40,990 nt of DNA, from the IMG/VR virus record IMGVR_UViG_3300045051_000620, positions 1-40,990 of that record; one strand, 5' to 3'. Each line of letters begins with the position of its first letter. Position 1 is the first letter of the stretch. Made by a program: the position numbers and the translations under genes. Positions 23,999 to 31,749 of the stretch are shown here, piece by piece. A model generated the notes under the pieces. It was given only the letters and a program-made list of their open reading frames with translations, did no database searches and was not told where the DNA came from. Origin of the DNA: a virus.

Positions 23999-25488
23999 CA
24001 GAGGCCCCCCTTCATCCCGAAGTCGTCGGTCAGCGCGAAATCCTCGCGCACCGGCGCGTCGTCATCCTGCGGCCGCATCGACAGCCTTCCTGCTTCCCGC
24101 CCCGTCGGCGGGGGGACGGCACGATACTCATAGGGCTGATACCCGCTTGCCGCCGCACTCACCGCCAGGGCCAATGCCCAGAACCGGTCGGCGTGGCCGT
24201 CCGTGTCGCCGTCGGCGACCAGCCGCGGGATGCCCGTCGCGCCGACGACCTTGCGGATCGCGTGCAGGTCAGACCGCAGCACCACGTCGCCGGCGGGCAG
24301 CCGCAGCTTGCGGTCCTCCATCGCCTGCTTCAGCGCGGTCGCGAGGTCGAGCTTGGCCGGTGCGCTGAAGATCACGCCCTCGACGGCATAGGTCCCGTGC
24401 CGGGCGCGCGCGTCCTCGACCACCTTCTCGCCCATGCCCGTCTGGTCGATCCGGTTGCGGATGATGCGGTACTTGCGGTGCATCTCGGCGCGCACCTGGT
24501 CCTGCTCGGCGAAGGTGATCCGCCGTCGCGCCACGATCTCGCGCACCCAGAGGACGTCGCCGACCTCCTCGACCACGACCGCGACATAGAGGTCCTTCCG
24601 CGCCGCGATATCCTCGCCCAGGTAGCACGGCCCCCCCTGGTAGGCGCCGGGCCGGCCGGCCAGCGGGTGCTCGCAGGCGGCGATCAGGTCGTAGTCGAGC
24701 CAGGCGCTGGCGGCATCGAGCCAGGCGAGTTCGAACTCCTGCGCCCAGGCGTCCTCGTCCTGCAGCCCCGCGCGCAGCTCGGCCACGTTGACGTCCAGGC
24801 CCTCGCGCACCGCCTGGTGGATGTCGACGACGTGCTTCGACCAGACGCCGCTCTCGTCGGTCATCAGCTCGTAGAACTTGTTGCCCTTGCCGTTGGGCGT
24901 CGAGATCACCCTGATCTTGTGCCCGCCGCGCGCGGCGACCGGATAGGCGCTGCCCCAGATGCGCCGGCTGTCGGCGTGGAAGGCGAACTCGTCCAGGATC
25001 AGGTTGCCGCCGAAGCCCCGCGCGGCGTCGGGGCTGGCCGACAGGGCGACGACGCGGCTGCCGCCCGGGAAGCGGACCTCCTGCGTCTTGTAGGTCGCCT
25101 CCGGCACATGGATGACCTGCGTCAGCCCGCCCGCCGAGATCTCGCGCTCGTGCGCCGCGACCCGGAACTCGCCTTCCTCGAAGACGGGTTGCGGCCGCCG
25201 CTGAAGGCCCTTCAGCACGGCGTAGAAGGCCTTGATCATCGGCTTCAGCGCATCGTCCATGGCCTCCTTCGCGGTCGCCTCGGACCGCGACAGGATCGTC
25301 CATCGGGCGCGCCGCCCCTCGATCTCGGCCTGGATGCAGTCGTCGGCCGCCTCGCCGTTGGTGGCGAAGGTCTTGCCGCCGCGCCGGGTCATCATCCCGA
25401 TCTTGAAGCGCGCCTTGTCCTCGATCCACCGCCGCTGGTACGGCAGGAACCGGATGATCGGGTTGCCGTCAGCGTCAGAAGGGGCCAT
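23995..25488 (-). CDS. Terminase large subunit (Mu gp28-like)
   Basis: The 497-residue protein has the adenine-binding/Walker A region FKIGMMTRRGGKTFAT (28-43, deviant P-loop RRGGKT) and Walker B LILDEFAF (163-170) of the packaging ATPase. ISTPNGKGNKFYEL is the coupling motif. The C-terminal RNase-H-like nuclease part includes YLGEDIAARKDLYVAVVVEE. It powers headful packaging from the phage left end. Start ATG 25488 lies inside the end of 25475..25690 (14-base overlap). Confidence 0.93.
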   Translation of the reverse strand: MAPSDADGNPIIRFLPYQRRWIEDKARFKIGMMTRRGGKTFATNGEAADDCIQAEIEGRRARWTILSRSEATAKEAMDDALKPMIKAFYAVLKGLQRRPQPVFEEGEFRVAAHEREISAGGLTQVIHVPEATYKTQEVRFPGGSRVVALSASPDAARGFGGNLILDEFAFHADSRRIWGSAYPVAARGGHKIRVISTPNGKGNKFYELMTDESGVWSKHVVDIHQAVREGLDVNVAELRAGLQDEDAWAQEFELAWLDAASAWLDYDLIAACEHPLAGRPGAYQGGPCYLGEDIAARKDLYVAVVVEEVGDVLWVREIVARRRITFAEQDQVRAEMHRKYRIIRNRIDQTGMGEKVVEDARARHGTYAVEGVIFSAPAKLDLATALKQAMEDRKLRLPAGDVVLRSDLHAIRKVVGATGIPRLVADGDTDGHADRFWALALAVSAAASGYQPYEYRAVPPPTGREAGRLSMRPQDDDAPVREDFALTDDFGMKGGLW

Positions 25489-25690
25489 GGCGATGCCGCT
25501 CCGCGAATACGCGCGGGGCCTCGGCGCCCGCCTCCAGCGCGGCGAGCCGCCCGACCAGCTCCTCGATCGTGCGGGCGCCGCGCTCGAGCGATCGGACCAG
25601 CGGGTCGCACGTCTCGCCCTGGATGTGCCGGCCGCGGTGCGCCTTTGCCATGGCGCGCAGGTCATTCGCGATCTGCAGCGGCGTGGCCAT
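25475..25690 (-). CDS. Small helical packaging-region protein
   Basis: The 71-residue product (MATPLQIANDLRAMAKAH...) has two probable helices, the second being RTIEELVGRLAALEAG. It lies between the two terminase subunit genes and overlaps both (TGATG upstream, 14 bases downstream). No family was recognised. An accessory packaging or structural role is possible from position only. Confidence 0.7.
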   Translation of the reverse strand: MATPLQIANDLRAMAKAHRGRHIQGETCDPLVRSLERGARTIEELVGRLAALEAGAEAPRVFAERHRHGPF

Positions 25691-26229
25691 CACGCGAACC
25701 CCATGATCCGCCGCGCCTCGGCGCGGAAGTCCTCGGGCACTTCGCCCGCCTCGACCGCCTGGTCGACCTTGGCCGCCAGCTCCTTCCGGTAGGTCTTGAC
25801 GATCGCATCCCGCAGCGCGGCCGACCGGATCAGGTTGTTCAGCGCGGTCGTCAGGTCCTTCATGCCCTTCGGGTCGGGCAGCTGGCCCTCGTCCTGGTGC
25901 ATCTGCTTCTGCAGCTGCCACTGGATCGACACCAGCTGCTGGAACAGCCCCTTCGTGACCTTCGCCTCGTCGTCCAGATCGGCCTCGTGCATGAAGGCCC
26001 GGATTTCCGACTGGATCGCCCGCTCGCGTTCGGCATAGGCCTTGAAGTCCTGACCGAAGGCATGCAGCGCCGACTTCTGGATGCGCAGCTCGGTCCCCAT
26101 CTCCGCGAGCTTCCAGTTCAGCTCCTCGGCGATCTCGTCATAGCCGGCAAAGCCGCGCGCCTTCAGCGCGGCCTCGAGCCAGCGCCGGACCTCCCCGGGC
26201 AGAAGGTCGACCTTGCGGGGCGCGGGCAT
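25690..26229 (-). CDS. Terminase small subunit candidate (Mu gp27-like, DUF3486)
   Basis: The 179-residue protein starts MPAPRKVDLLPGEVRRWLEAALKARGF (about residues 1-27), with YDEIAEELNWKLAEMGTELRIQKSALH forming a helix-turn-helix-like segment. This is the DUF3486/gp27 pattern, and the family is placed as terminase small subunit in Mu-like phages. Later parts are long amphipathic helices (FQQLVSIQWQLQKQMHQDEG). It would recognise phage DNA and present it to the large subunit. Confidence 0.88.
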   Translation of the reverse strand: MPAPRKVDLLPGEVRRWLEAALKARGFAGYDEIAEELNWKLAEMGTELRIQKSALHAFGQDFKAYAERERAIQSEIRAFMHEADLDDEAKVTKGLFQQLVSIQWQLQKQMHQDEGQLPDPKGMKDLTTALNNLIRSAALRDAIVKTYRKELAAKVDQAVEAGEVPEDFRAEARRIMGFA

Positions 26230-26528
26230 CAGTCCAGCGGTCCCGGGCGCCTGATCTGCGGATGCCGCGCGAGACCACGGGCGATCTCGACCCCGGCCTG
26301 CGTGGCCGTCACCAGGACAAGGTCGTCATGCTCGCGGAGCTTCACGAAGCCCTGCTCTTCAAGCCATGCAAGGTCGGTCAGAACCTGCGACCGCGTCGAC
26401 GTGATCTTTAGGCCGTTCAGCACGTCCTGAAGGATCGAGGCATTGCCGGAATACTCCGGGATCGCCTCCAGGTGCCGCAGGATCGCCAGCCGCCGGTGCT
26501 CGCGCAGGGTGGTCTCCGCGTAGCTCAT
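26229..26528 (-). CDS. Mu gp26-like winged-helix protein
   Basis: The 99-residue protein starts MSYAETTLREHRRLAILRHLE, then has STRSQVLTDLAWLEEQGFVKL (44-64) and a wing DDLVLVTATQAGVEIARG. This ArsR-like winged-helix pattern is typical of the gp26-type protein found between gp25 and gp27 in Mu-like phages. DNA binding is likely; its target is unknown. It overlaps neighbours by one and four bases. Confidence 0.8.
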   Translation of the reverse strand: MSYAETTLREHRRLAILRHLEAIPEYSGNASILQDVLNGLKITSTRSQVLTDLAWLEEQGFVKLREHDDLVLVTATQAGVEIARGLARHPQIRRPGPLD

Positions 26529-26872
26529 TTGCGATCATCCATCAGGTGCTCCTCGTGGCGGCTGACCATGGCCTCGATCCGCTTCATGATCTCGGACTGG
26601 CCTTCGAGCTTCGCCATCAGCGCCCGCATGTCGCCGCGCATCTCGGACATGCCGAGGTCGAGCTGGTGAAAGTCCTGGCGGGCGGGCAGGCTCTGGATGG
26701 TCATTTCCAGCACCGCAAGCCGCCGGTCGAGGGACGTCATCCGTTCGGCGCCCGCCTTGAACAGGTTGTCGACACCGGCGTCCCGCGTCCGCCACCAGGT
26801 GAAGAGCAGCGCGAGCCCGGTCAGCAGGAACGGCAGCGTGACCGTGAAGTCGAAGACGAACGGCTTGATCAC
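26525..26872 (-). CDS. Mu gp25-like membrane protein (DUF2730)
   Basis: The 115-residue product begins with GTG at 26872, overlapping the previous stop as GTGA. It has one N-terminal membrane segment (about residues 7-25, VTLPFLLTGLALLFTWW). A coiled coil follows (TSLDRRLAVLEMTIQSL and later MRALMAKLEGQSEIMKRIEAMV). This is the DUF2730 layout. In Mu-like phages it neighbours lysis genes and may act in lysis or DNA packaging; function is not established. Confidence 0.8.
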   Translation of the reverse strand: MIKPFVFDFTVTLPFLLTGLALLFTWWRTRDAGVDNLFKAGAERMTSLDRRLAVLEMTIQSLPARQDFHQLDLGMSEMRGDMRALMAKLEGQSEIMKRIEAMVSRHEEHLMDDRK

Positions 26873-27462
26873 GTCGGATCGCCCTCCGCGGGCAGGTTCT
26901 CGGCCAGCGCCTGGAAGCCCTCGCCGCTCGCGACAAGGCAGGTCAGGCCGCCCGCGTCCGACACCGTGATCGTCCAGGTGCCGGTCGCGGCCGAGGCCCA
27001 GACCTCCATCACCGTGTGGTTCGCACCTACCCCCAAGCCCTGGCGCGTCTCGCCGTAGCGGTCGGCCAGAAGCTTCGTCACCTGGTCGCGCGGCCCGCAT
27101 TGCGCCGCCTGGGCGGGATCGGGCGGCAGAAGGAAGAGCCCGGCCGCCAGGACGACCGCCGTGCCGGACGCACGGTGCCAGGGCCACATCAGGCGGTAGC
27201 GCGGCGCGCGCCGCTCTGCCCAGGCCCAGATGCCAAGGACGAAGGGCAGCACCATCTGCCAGGCGGCGACCACGCTGTCGCCGGTGGCCTGCACGGCCGC
27301 GGCGTCGCAGCCAAGGCCCATCTCGCAGGTCACGGCATAGAGGTCGATGCCGACCACGTTCAGCGCAACTGCGGCCAGCGCCAGAAGCTGGACCCAGAAG
27401 CTGCGCGCCTGCCAGACGGGCAGTTCCGGCAGGGCGGTGTTGTTCGGGGGCGCGATGCGCAT
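26869..27462 (-). CDS. Holin-like membrane protein fused to a secreted-type domain
   Basis: The 197-residue product has AGGAGAAG before ATG 27462. Two membrane segments (about 23-40 and 66-82) resemble a small holin of Mu-like phages. Residues 92-120 read like a complete Sec signal peptide, with MWPWHR, a hydrophobic core and PAQAA before QCGPRD. A periplasmic domain follows with two cysteines and the segments GANHTVMEVWASAATGTWTI and AGGLTCLVASGEGF. An internal start at M92 (27189) would give a 106-residue secreted protein, but no clear ribosome site is seen there. It lies directly after the endolysin. Confidence 0.7.
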   Translation of the reverse strand: MRIAPPNNTALPELPVWQARSFWVQLLALAAVALNVVGIDLYAVTCEMGLGCDAAAVQATGDSVVAAWQMVLPFVLGIWAWAERRAPRYRLMWPWHRASGTAVVLAAGLFLLPPDPAQAAQCGPRDQVTKLLADRYGETRQGLGVGANHTVMEVWASAATGTWTITVSDAGGLTCLVASGEGFQALAENLPAEGDPT

Positions 27463-27472
27463 CGGCTTCTCC

Positions 27473-28351
27473 TCAGGTAACGGATTGCGTGTAGCGGCCG
27501 ACGATCCAGCCCTCGCGGCCATCGAAGATGACCTTCAGCCAGTCCCGGCCGTCGAAGGTGCCGCCCCGCAGCACCGGCACCTCGGCGCCGTTCGGGATGG
27601 TTGCGATCACGTTGGGATTGAACGACGGCCAGCGCCGCATGTTCAGGCTCGAACCGGGTGCGGCGATCCGGACATAGGCATGTTCGCCGACGCCGACGCC
27701 GGGCGGCAACTTCGGAACAAGCTCCGCGATTGGCGCGGACAGCGCGTCGGCCTCCCCGTCCGACGGATCGTCGCGCCCAAGGATGCGGGCGCGGATCGCC
27801 TCCATCCGGAACAGCGGGTTCGTGTCGGCCTTGCGGCCGGGGCTGACGTACCAGTGCCCGCGAATGTCCTTCAGGGTCCGGATGCTGTCGAAGAGGCAGC
27901 GGAGCAGTTTCTCCACGGCGTCGATCTGCGCCTCGGGGTAGGGCATCCAGGCGCCGGCCCCGTGTTCGGGCGTCGTGATCTCGACCACGCCGTGGAAGGT
28001 CTTGCCGAACCAGGCCTGGCCAACGCCGCTTCCGACCGGCACCAGCCGGCCGGGGTTCTCGATCTCGATGCCGATCGAGAAGTCGTTGACGCCGGACCGG
28101 CCATGGTAGGCCGACTCCCCCGCATGCCCGGCCCGGCGGTTCGTGGGCACGAGCTGCGTGATGAACCCGTCGATCGCCACCACGAAATGCGCGCTCGCGC
28201 CCTTGCCCGTGGCCAGCCACTCCACGGACGACCCGTTGCCCAGATGACCGGCGGTGTCGTGCAGGATCACGACCTCGGGGACGATCACCCCGCCGGTCAG
28301 GCGCGCGGCGCGGAAGGGCGCGCCGATCAGGCGGTGGTTCTTCAGCTGCAT
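27473..28351 (-). CDS. Endolysin: N-acetylmuramoyl-L-alanine amidase with SH3 domain
   Basis: The 292-residue protein cleaves the amide between muramic acid and the peptide stem. The Amidase_2 fold shows VVILHDTAG (H31), AHFVVAIDG (H55), FSIGIEIENPG (91-101) and GHWYVSPGRKADTNP (H166, D176), giving the zinc ligands. Residues about 225-292 are a bacterial SH3 domain (YVRIAAPGSSLNMRRWPSFN, then WLKVIFDGREGWIVGRY) for wall binding. No signal peptide is present, so release needs a holin. GGGAG precedes ATG 28351. It is the first gene after the predicted lysis promoter. Confidence 0.93.
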   Translation of the reverse strand: MQLKNHRLIGAPFRAARLTGGVIVPEVVILHDTAGHLGNGSSVEWLATGKGASAHFVVAIDGFITQLVPTNRRAGHAGESAYHGRSGVNDFSIGIEIENPGRLVPVGSGVGQAWFGKTFHGVVEITTPEHGAGAWMPYPEAQIDAVEKLLRCLFDSIRTLKDIRGHWYVSPGRKADTNPLFRMEAIRARILGRDDPSDGEADALSAPIAELVPKLPPGVGVGEHAYVRIAAPGSSLNMRRWPSFNPNVIATIPNGAEVPVLRGGTFDGRDWLKVIFDGREGWIVGRYTQSVT

Positions 28352-28377
28352 GCGCTGCGCTCCCGGCTCACGTCCGG

Positions 28378-28425
28378 AATATGGCCGACAGCGGCGGCCG
28401 CATCGCCCCTGACAGGCGTCAGGGG
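28378..28425 (-). promoter_or_regulatory. Predicted lysis promoter (Plys) with 20-bp activator palindrome
   Basis: CCCCTGACAGGCGTCAGGGG at 28406..28425 has 8-bp arms around four bases. Twenty-five bases away is ATGGCCGACAGCG (28381..28393), identical to the copy at 19809..19821. On the minus strand this gives an extended -10-like CATATT at 28383..28378 and a start near 28371, about 20 bases before the endolysin ATG. The site is directly downstream of the Mor/C-like gene, as Plys follows C in Mu. Confidence 0.75.
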
Positions 28426-28475
28426 TGCAGCCCGCGCGGCGATCAACGATCCTGAAAGGTGGTCTTCAACGGGTC

Positions 28476-28871
28476 CTAGAAGGGCATCCGCAGTTGGGGC
28501 GACCGGGCCTCGGCCTCGATCTCGGCGCGCCAGCGGCTGACGGTGCGCTCGTCGACCTCGCAGGCCAGCGCCACCTCCGACAATGAGGCGCCCGCCTGCA
28601 GCATGTCAAAGCCGAGCCTCCGCCGCGCCCCGATCCCGCGGGCGCCCGACAGGGGCAGCTTCAGTCGCCCTGCCCCGAAGTGCGCGATCATCGCTGCCGC
28701 GGCAGGCAATCCGACGATCGCGGCGAGCGTGCTGTTGTCGGGCCGAACGGGGATCGTGATCTCGGTCCCGCCGCGCTGGCGCAACAGGGCCTGCGCCTTG
28801 TCGCTGCCGATCACGGCCTCGATCTCGCCGGCGAGACCGGCCATCGGAACGGTCGGAAGCGGCGCGGTCAT
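28476..28871 (-). CDS. mor: Mor/C-family late transcription activator
   Basis: The 131-residue protein has GGTEITIPVRPDNSTLAAIVG (34-54), GAGRLKLPLSGARGIGARRR (66-85) and a C-terminal helix-turn-helix, GASLSEVALACEVDERTVSRW (94-114). This is the Mor family layout: an N-terminal dimerisation strand region plus DNA-binding domain. Mor and C recruit RNA polymerase to Mu middle and late promoters. Only one such protein is seen here, so it may combine both roles. The two long palindromes at 19834 and 28406 are its probable sites. It overlaps the upstream gene by four bases. Confidence 0.9.
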   Translation of the reverse strand: MTAPLPTVPMAGLAGEIEAVIGSDKAQALLRQRGGTEITIPVRPDNSTLAAIVGLPAAAAMIAHFGAGRLKLPLSGARGIGARRRLGFDMLQAGASLSEVALACEVDERTVSRWRAEIEAEARSPQLRMPF

Positions 28872-29137
28872 TCCGCTTGCCCCCGGTCCTCGCCCCGCCG
28901 CCGGCCGGCGCCATGCCCCTCGGCCCGGATCAGGACCGTGGCGATCACCGGCCCGGTCGGGTCCTGGACGACGCAGTAGGTGAACCCCTCGATCGTGATC
29001 GCGCTTGCCCCGGCCTGCGCCGCCGGCTCCAGCCGCCGCGCGATGTCCAGCCGCAGTCCCTCGATGTCGAACCCGCCGACGCGCTCGAGGTACCGCAGCA
29101 CGGCATGGTCGGTCACGCGGAGGCGGGGCTTCTTCAT
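28868..29137 (-). CDS. Small conserved-looking early protein
   Basis: The 89-residue product has VTDHAVLRYLERVGGFDIEGLRLDIARRL (8-36), then ASAITIEGFTYCVVQDPTGPVIATVLIRAEG. This DHAvlRYLER pattern is familiar from small phage proteins next to gemA/mor in rhodobacterial Mu-like phages, possibly with a RelE/BrnT-like compact fold. No function is known to me. It follows GemA by four bases and overlaps mor. Confidence 0.75.
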   Translation of the reverse strand: MKKPRLRVTDHAVLRYLERVGGFDIEGLRLDIARRLEPAAQAGASAITIEGFTYCVVQDPTGPVIATVLIRAEGHGAGRRRGEDRGQAE

Positions 29138-29141
29138 GCCC

Positions 29142-29600
29142 TCACGCCTTCGGTCGGGTCGCAGGGACTTTCGTGACGGAGATCCCGGCGCGCTTGCACA
29201 TGGCTTTCAGCGCCTCGGTCACGTCGCGGATGCGTTCAAAGTCCGACAGGGTGTCGATGTCGATCGGCACCGCGCCCCAGTGCGCGCCGAACCGCTCGCG
29301 GACGAAGGCGTTCAGCCCGGCCGCACCCGCGACCTTCACCGCGCCCTGTTCATGCAGAAGGCGCCACAGGACATGGGCAAAGCGGACATCCGCCCGCGCC
29401 GCAGGCTTTCGCCGGCCCTTTGACGACAGCTTGAAACCCTGCTTCTTCAGCGCGTCGACCACCGCCTGCTGCTCGCGCGGGTCCATGTCCTTCAGGGACG
29501 CCTTGCCCACGACCCGCAGCTGCAGGGCGCGCCGGGCGTCCTCGTCCAGACCCAGCTCGCGGCAGGCCACGTGGATCGTCCGGATCAGGCTTGCGCTCAT
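29142..29600 (-). CDS. gemA: GemA regulator (Mu gp16-like)
   Basis: The 152-residue protein fits the gp16/GemA family: SLIRTIHVACRELGLDEDARR at the N-terminus, SLKDMDPREQQAVVDALKKQGFK at about 35-57, then a C-terminal region with VLWRLLHEQGAVK. In Mu, GemA affects host gene expression and DNA supercoiling. It precedes the Mor activator as in Mu. It overlaps the upstream gene by four bases. Confidence 0.9.
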   Translation of the reverse strand: MSASLIRTIHVACRELGLDEDARRALQLRVVGKASLKDMDPREQQAVVDALKKQGFKLSSKGRRKPAARADVRFAHVLWRLLHEQGAVKVAGAAGLNAFVRERFGAHWGAVPIDIDTLSDFERIRDVTEALKAMCKRAGISVTKVPATRPKA

Positions 29601-29812
29601 GGGCCACCCTCCAGGTCCGCCGCGATCGCGGTCATCGCGCCCTCGGTCAGCGCCTTCAGGTCGACGGCATAGGACGGCCCGCCCTTCACCCGGAAATGCA
29701 GCTGGTGCTCGGTCAGGGTCACCACGAAAGGCCGGTCCCCGATGCGCCCCTCGGCCTCGGCCAGCGTCTGGCCGAGCGGCGTGTCGGCCGTGCGGTGCAG
29801 GCGGGGGGTCAA
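29597..29812 (-). CDS. Small early protein with TTG start
   Basis: The 71-residue product begins with TTG at 29812, overlapping the preceding stop as TTGA; no ATG or GTG is available in frame before a large part of the protein is lost. It has VVTLTEHQLHFRVKGGPSYAVDLKAL, a small beta-sheet pattern followed by a helix. Family not recognised. Its conservation as a gene is inferred from tight coupling to the ASCH and gemA genes on either side. Confidence 0.65.
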   Translation of the reverse strand: MTPRLHRTADTPLGQTLAEAEGRIGDRPFVVTLTEHQLHFRVKGGPSYAVDLKALTEGAMTAIAADLEGGP

Positions 29813-30210
29813 GCCGCCACCCCCATCAGTTCCCGCGGCGGGGCCCACTCGATCAGGACGCCATCGAAGCGGAACAGCATCCCGTGCTGCGCGCGCCAGA
29901 AGGCTGCCATCTCGTCGGCGTCCCGGAACCCGTCGCGCAGGGCGAAGGCATCCAGGTCGAGGGCCGGGTGCCCGCCGGCCATGATCCGCTCGATCGCCCC
30001 GTCGGGCCGGAAGGCGATGCTGACGGGCATCACCTCCAGGCAGTGGGGGTCGGCCATGATCTTCGCCGCCCGGGCCGTCCGCAGCCCGGAGTAGAGCTGG
30101 ATCAGCTCGCCCGGCCGCGCATGCCGCAGGCGCGGTCCCCGGATCGTCTGGCACTTGTAGCCCTGCCGGATCGGCTCGACGAACCTCGGATGGAAGGAGT
30201 AGGCGACCAT
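29809..30210 (-). CDS. ASCH-domain-like protein
   Basis: The product has 133 residues from ATG 30210; a GTG at 30213 closer to GGAGG is an alternative. The sequence AYSFHPRFVEPIRQGYKCQTIRG, then ARPGELIQLYSGLRTARAAKI, is the ASCH/PUA-like pattern (RQG.K.QTIR; PG..IQLY.G.R). ASCH proteins bind RNA or nucleotides and occur in many phages as early genes. Its specific ligand here is unknown. It shares one base with the ParB-like gene's stop. Confidence 0.8.
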   Translation of the reverse strand: MVAYSFHPRFVEPIRQGYKCQTIRGPRLRHARPGELIQLYSGLRTARAAKIMADPHCLEVMPVSIAFRPDGAIERIMAGGHPALDLDAFALRDGFRDADEMAAFWRAQHGMLFRFDGVLIEWAPPRELMGVAA

Positions 30211-31067
30211 CACGCGGCCCTCCGCAGCGGGTGTTCATTCAGCGCAAGGAACATCGTCACCCCCCCCCCCGCCTGCTTCAGCAGCCGCACGAAGATCGCG
30301 CGGGGTGGCATCGGGTTCGGGCGCTCGGGCGTCTTTCGCCCAGCCTCGACAACCTTCCACGGGTCGGTCCGCGTCAGGAACGCCGGCAGGTCCATGTCCA
30401 GCGCAGCCGGCCATTCGCACAGCGCACCGATCCACGGTCGCAGGATCGCGTCGTGGTAGAGGGTCACCCGCGTTCCGCCGTCGACCGCCACGACCGCGGC
30501 CAGCCCGGCAGTGACAGCGCGGTCATGGCCGCGGTCGATGAAGTCCTTGATCAGGAGCGGGGCCCAGACCTGCCGGACCCGCTTGGCGCTGGCAGTCGGC
30601 TGGTAGTCCTTGAGCTCGCAGCCGGCGGCGGCGACGGCATCCCGCGACCGGATCGCCCAGTCCTCGCGCGCGGTCAGTGCCGCGCGGTAGATGTGATGGC
30701 CGCTGATCCGGATCGCGGCGGTATTGACCCCGACGAATGCCCGTGCCTGCGCCTCACGCGGGATGTGCACGACCACGGCGGGAACCGTCTCGATCCCGCA
30801 GATCGCTGCCGCATGGGCCCGGTGCTGCCCGTCGATCACCGCGAACCTGCCGCCCGGCACCGGTGACACCAAGAGCGGGCTAAACCGCGCCCATTCGAAA
30901 GCCGTCGCGATCCGGCGGATCGCCGCCCAGTTGGCCGGGCCCAGCGGGCGCTGGTAATCCTCGTCGATCACCAGGTCGGCGATGGCGATCCATTGCATGC
31001 TTGGCGCCGCCTGGTCGGCCGGGGCTACTGATGGTTCGTTGCTGACGTCGATCGTGCGGTATGCCAT
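30210..31067 (-). CDS. ParB-like nuclease/partition-domain protein
   Basis: The 285-residue protein has an N-terminal ParB/sulfiredoxin-like domain: MQWIAIADLVIDEDYQRPL (24-42) and GGRFAVIDGQHRAHAAA (72-88), the DGQHR box being the nucleotide-binding signature. A helical region then carries LIKDFIDRGHDRAVTAGL. Such DUF6551-type proteins are common in phages and may bind DNA or have CTPase or nuclease activity. Near the C-terminus the gene contains an 11-base G run, so the reading frame there is prone to slippage. GAGG precedes ATG 31067. Confidence 0.8.
   Translation of the reverse strand: MAYRTIDVSNEPSVAPADQAAPSMQWIAIADLVIDEDYQRPLGPANWAAIRRIATAFEWARFSPLLVSPVPGGRFAVIDGQHRAHAAAICGIETVPAVVVHIPREAQARAFVGVNTAAIRISGHHIYRAALTAREDWAIRSRDAVAAAGCELKDYQPTASAKRVRQVWAPLLIKDFIDRGHDRAVTAGLAAVVAVDGGTRVTLYHDAILRPWIGALCEWPAALDMDLPAFLTRTDPWKVVEAGRKTPERPNPMPPRAIFVRLLKQAGGGVTMFLALNEHPLRRAA
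30260..30270 (-). repeat. Eleven-base homopolymer (G11 on the coding strand)
   Basis: The plus strand has eleven consecutive C bases inside the 3' end of the ParB-like gene, coding AGGGV. It is far longer than other mononucleotide runs in the window and leaves only about 15 codons downstream. Slippage would alter the C-terminus. A sequencing length error is also possible. Confidence 0.85.
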
Positions 31068-31071
31068 CGCC

Positions 31072-31749
31072 TCACGCCTTCGCCAGGTCGATCGTGACCG
31101 GCTCCCAGGCGCCGTCCGCCGTCGCGCGCTGGTAGAAGCGGACGTAGGACTTCGACCCCACCACCCGCATCGCGTCGCGGATCGCCTGCATGGCCCGCTG
31201 CCAGCGGTCATCGGCGATCTCGAGACGGAGGAGCGAGTAGAGCGCCGCCCGGTTGATCTGGCCCTCCTTGTCCGTGTTGAAGGCCCGCGTGATGATCGCG
31301 CGCAGCTCCTCCCGCGCCCCCGATGCCCAGTCGTTCAGGCATTCGTCCACCAGGCTCTTCGCGACCTGCAGCTCCGGCCCGAAGACGATTGCGTCGGCAA
31401 TCTGGACGGTGATCTTGAACCGCCCGTCATAGGTCATCAGCGTCTTGTTGCCCTTCGGCCCGCCGACCTTCGCACCATACTTCTCGAACAGCAGCGCCTC
31501 GTGCGCCTCGATATTCTCGGTCACATGGCCCATGAACCGCGCGATCTGCTCGGACAGCGCCACCGCATGGCCCATCTCGTCGCGGACGAGCTCGTCCTCC
31601 AGCAGGACCTGCGGCTTCACGATCCGCGCGGGGATCAGCTCGCCCTTCGGCCCGATGACATGCTCGACCCCGTCGATCGAGACGCGCCCCGAGGGGATCT
31701 TCGCGGGCGGGTAGGCGGTCGGCCGATCGTGTTCAACCTCGGGTGTCAT
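31072..31749 (-). CDS. DUF3164-like early protein
   Basis: The 225-residue protein has MGHVTENIEAHEALLFEKYGAK at about 74-95, followed by KGNKTLMTYDGRFKITVQIAD (98-119), then ALYSLLRLEIADDRW and a C-terminal YVRFYQRATADGAWEPV. This is the DUF3164 pattern, found in the early region of many Mu-like phages and sometimes called Sth-like. Function is not established. It overlaps 31746..31991 (ATGA) and is followed by the second ParB-like gene after four bases. Confidence 0.85.
   Translation of the reverse strand: MTPEVEHDRPTAYPPAKIPSGRVSIDGVEHVIGPKGELIPARIVKPQVLLEDELVRDEMGHAVALSEQIARFMGHVTENIEAHEALLFEKYGAKVGGPKGNKTLMTYDGRFKITVQIADAIVFGPELQVAKSLVDECLNDWASGAREELRAIITRAFNTDKEGQINRAALYSLLRLEIADDRWQRAMQAIRDAMRVVGSKSYVRFYQRATADGAWEPVTIDLAKA

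Noticed and set aside
24193-26430. Long plus-strand open frame opposite the terminase genes
   Set aside because: Antisense shadow; terminase Walker motifs and gp26/gp27 patterns lie on the minus strand.
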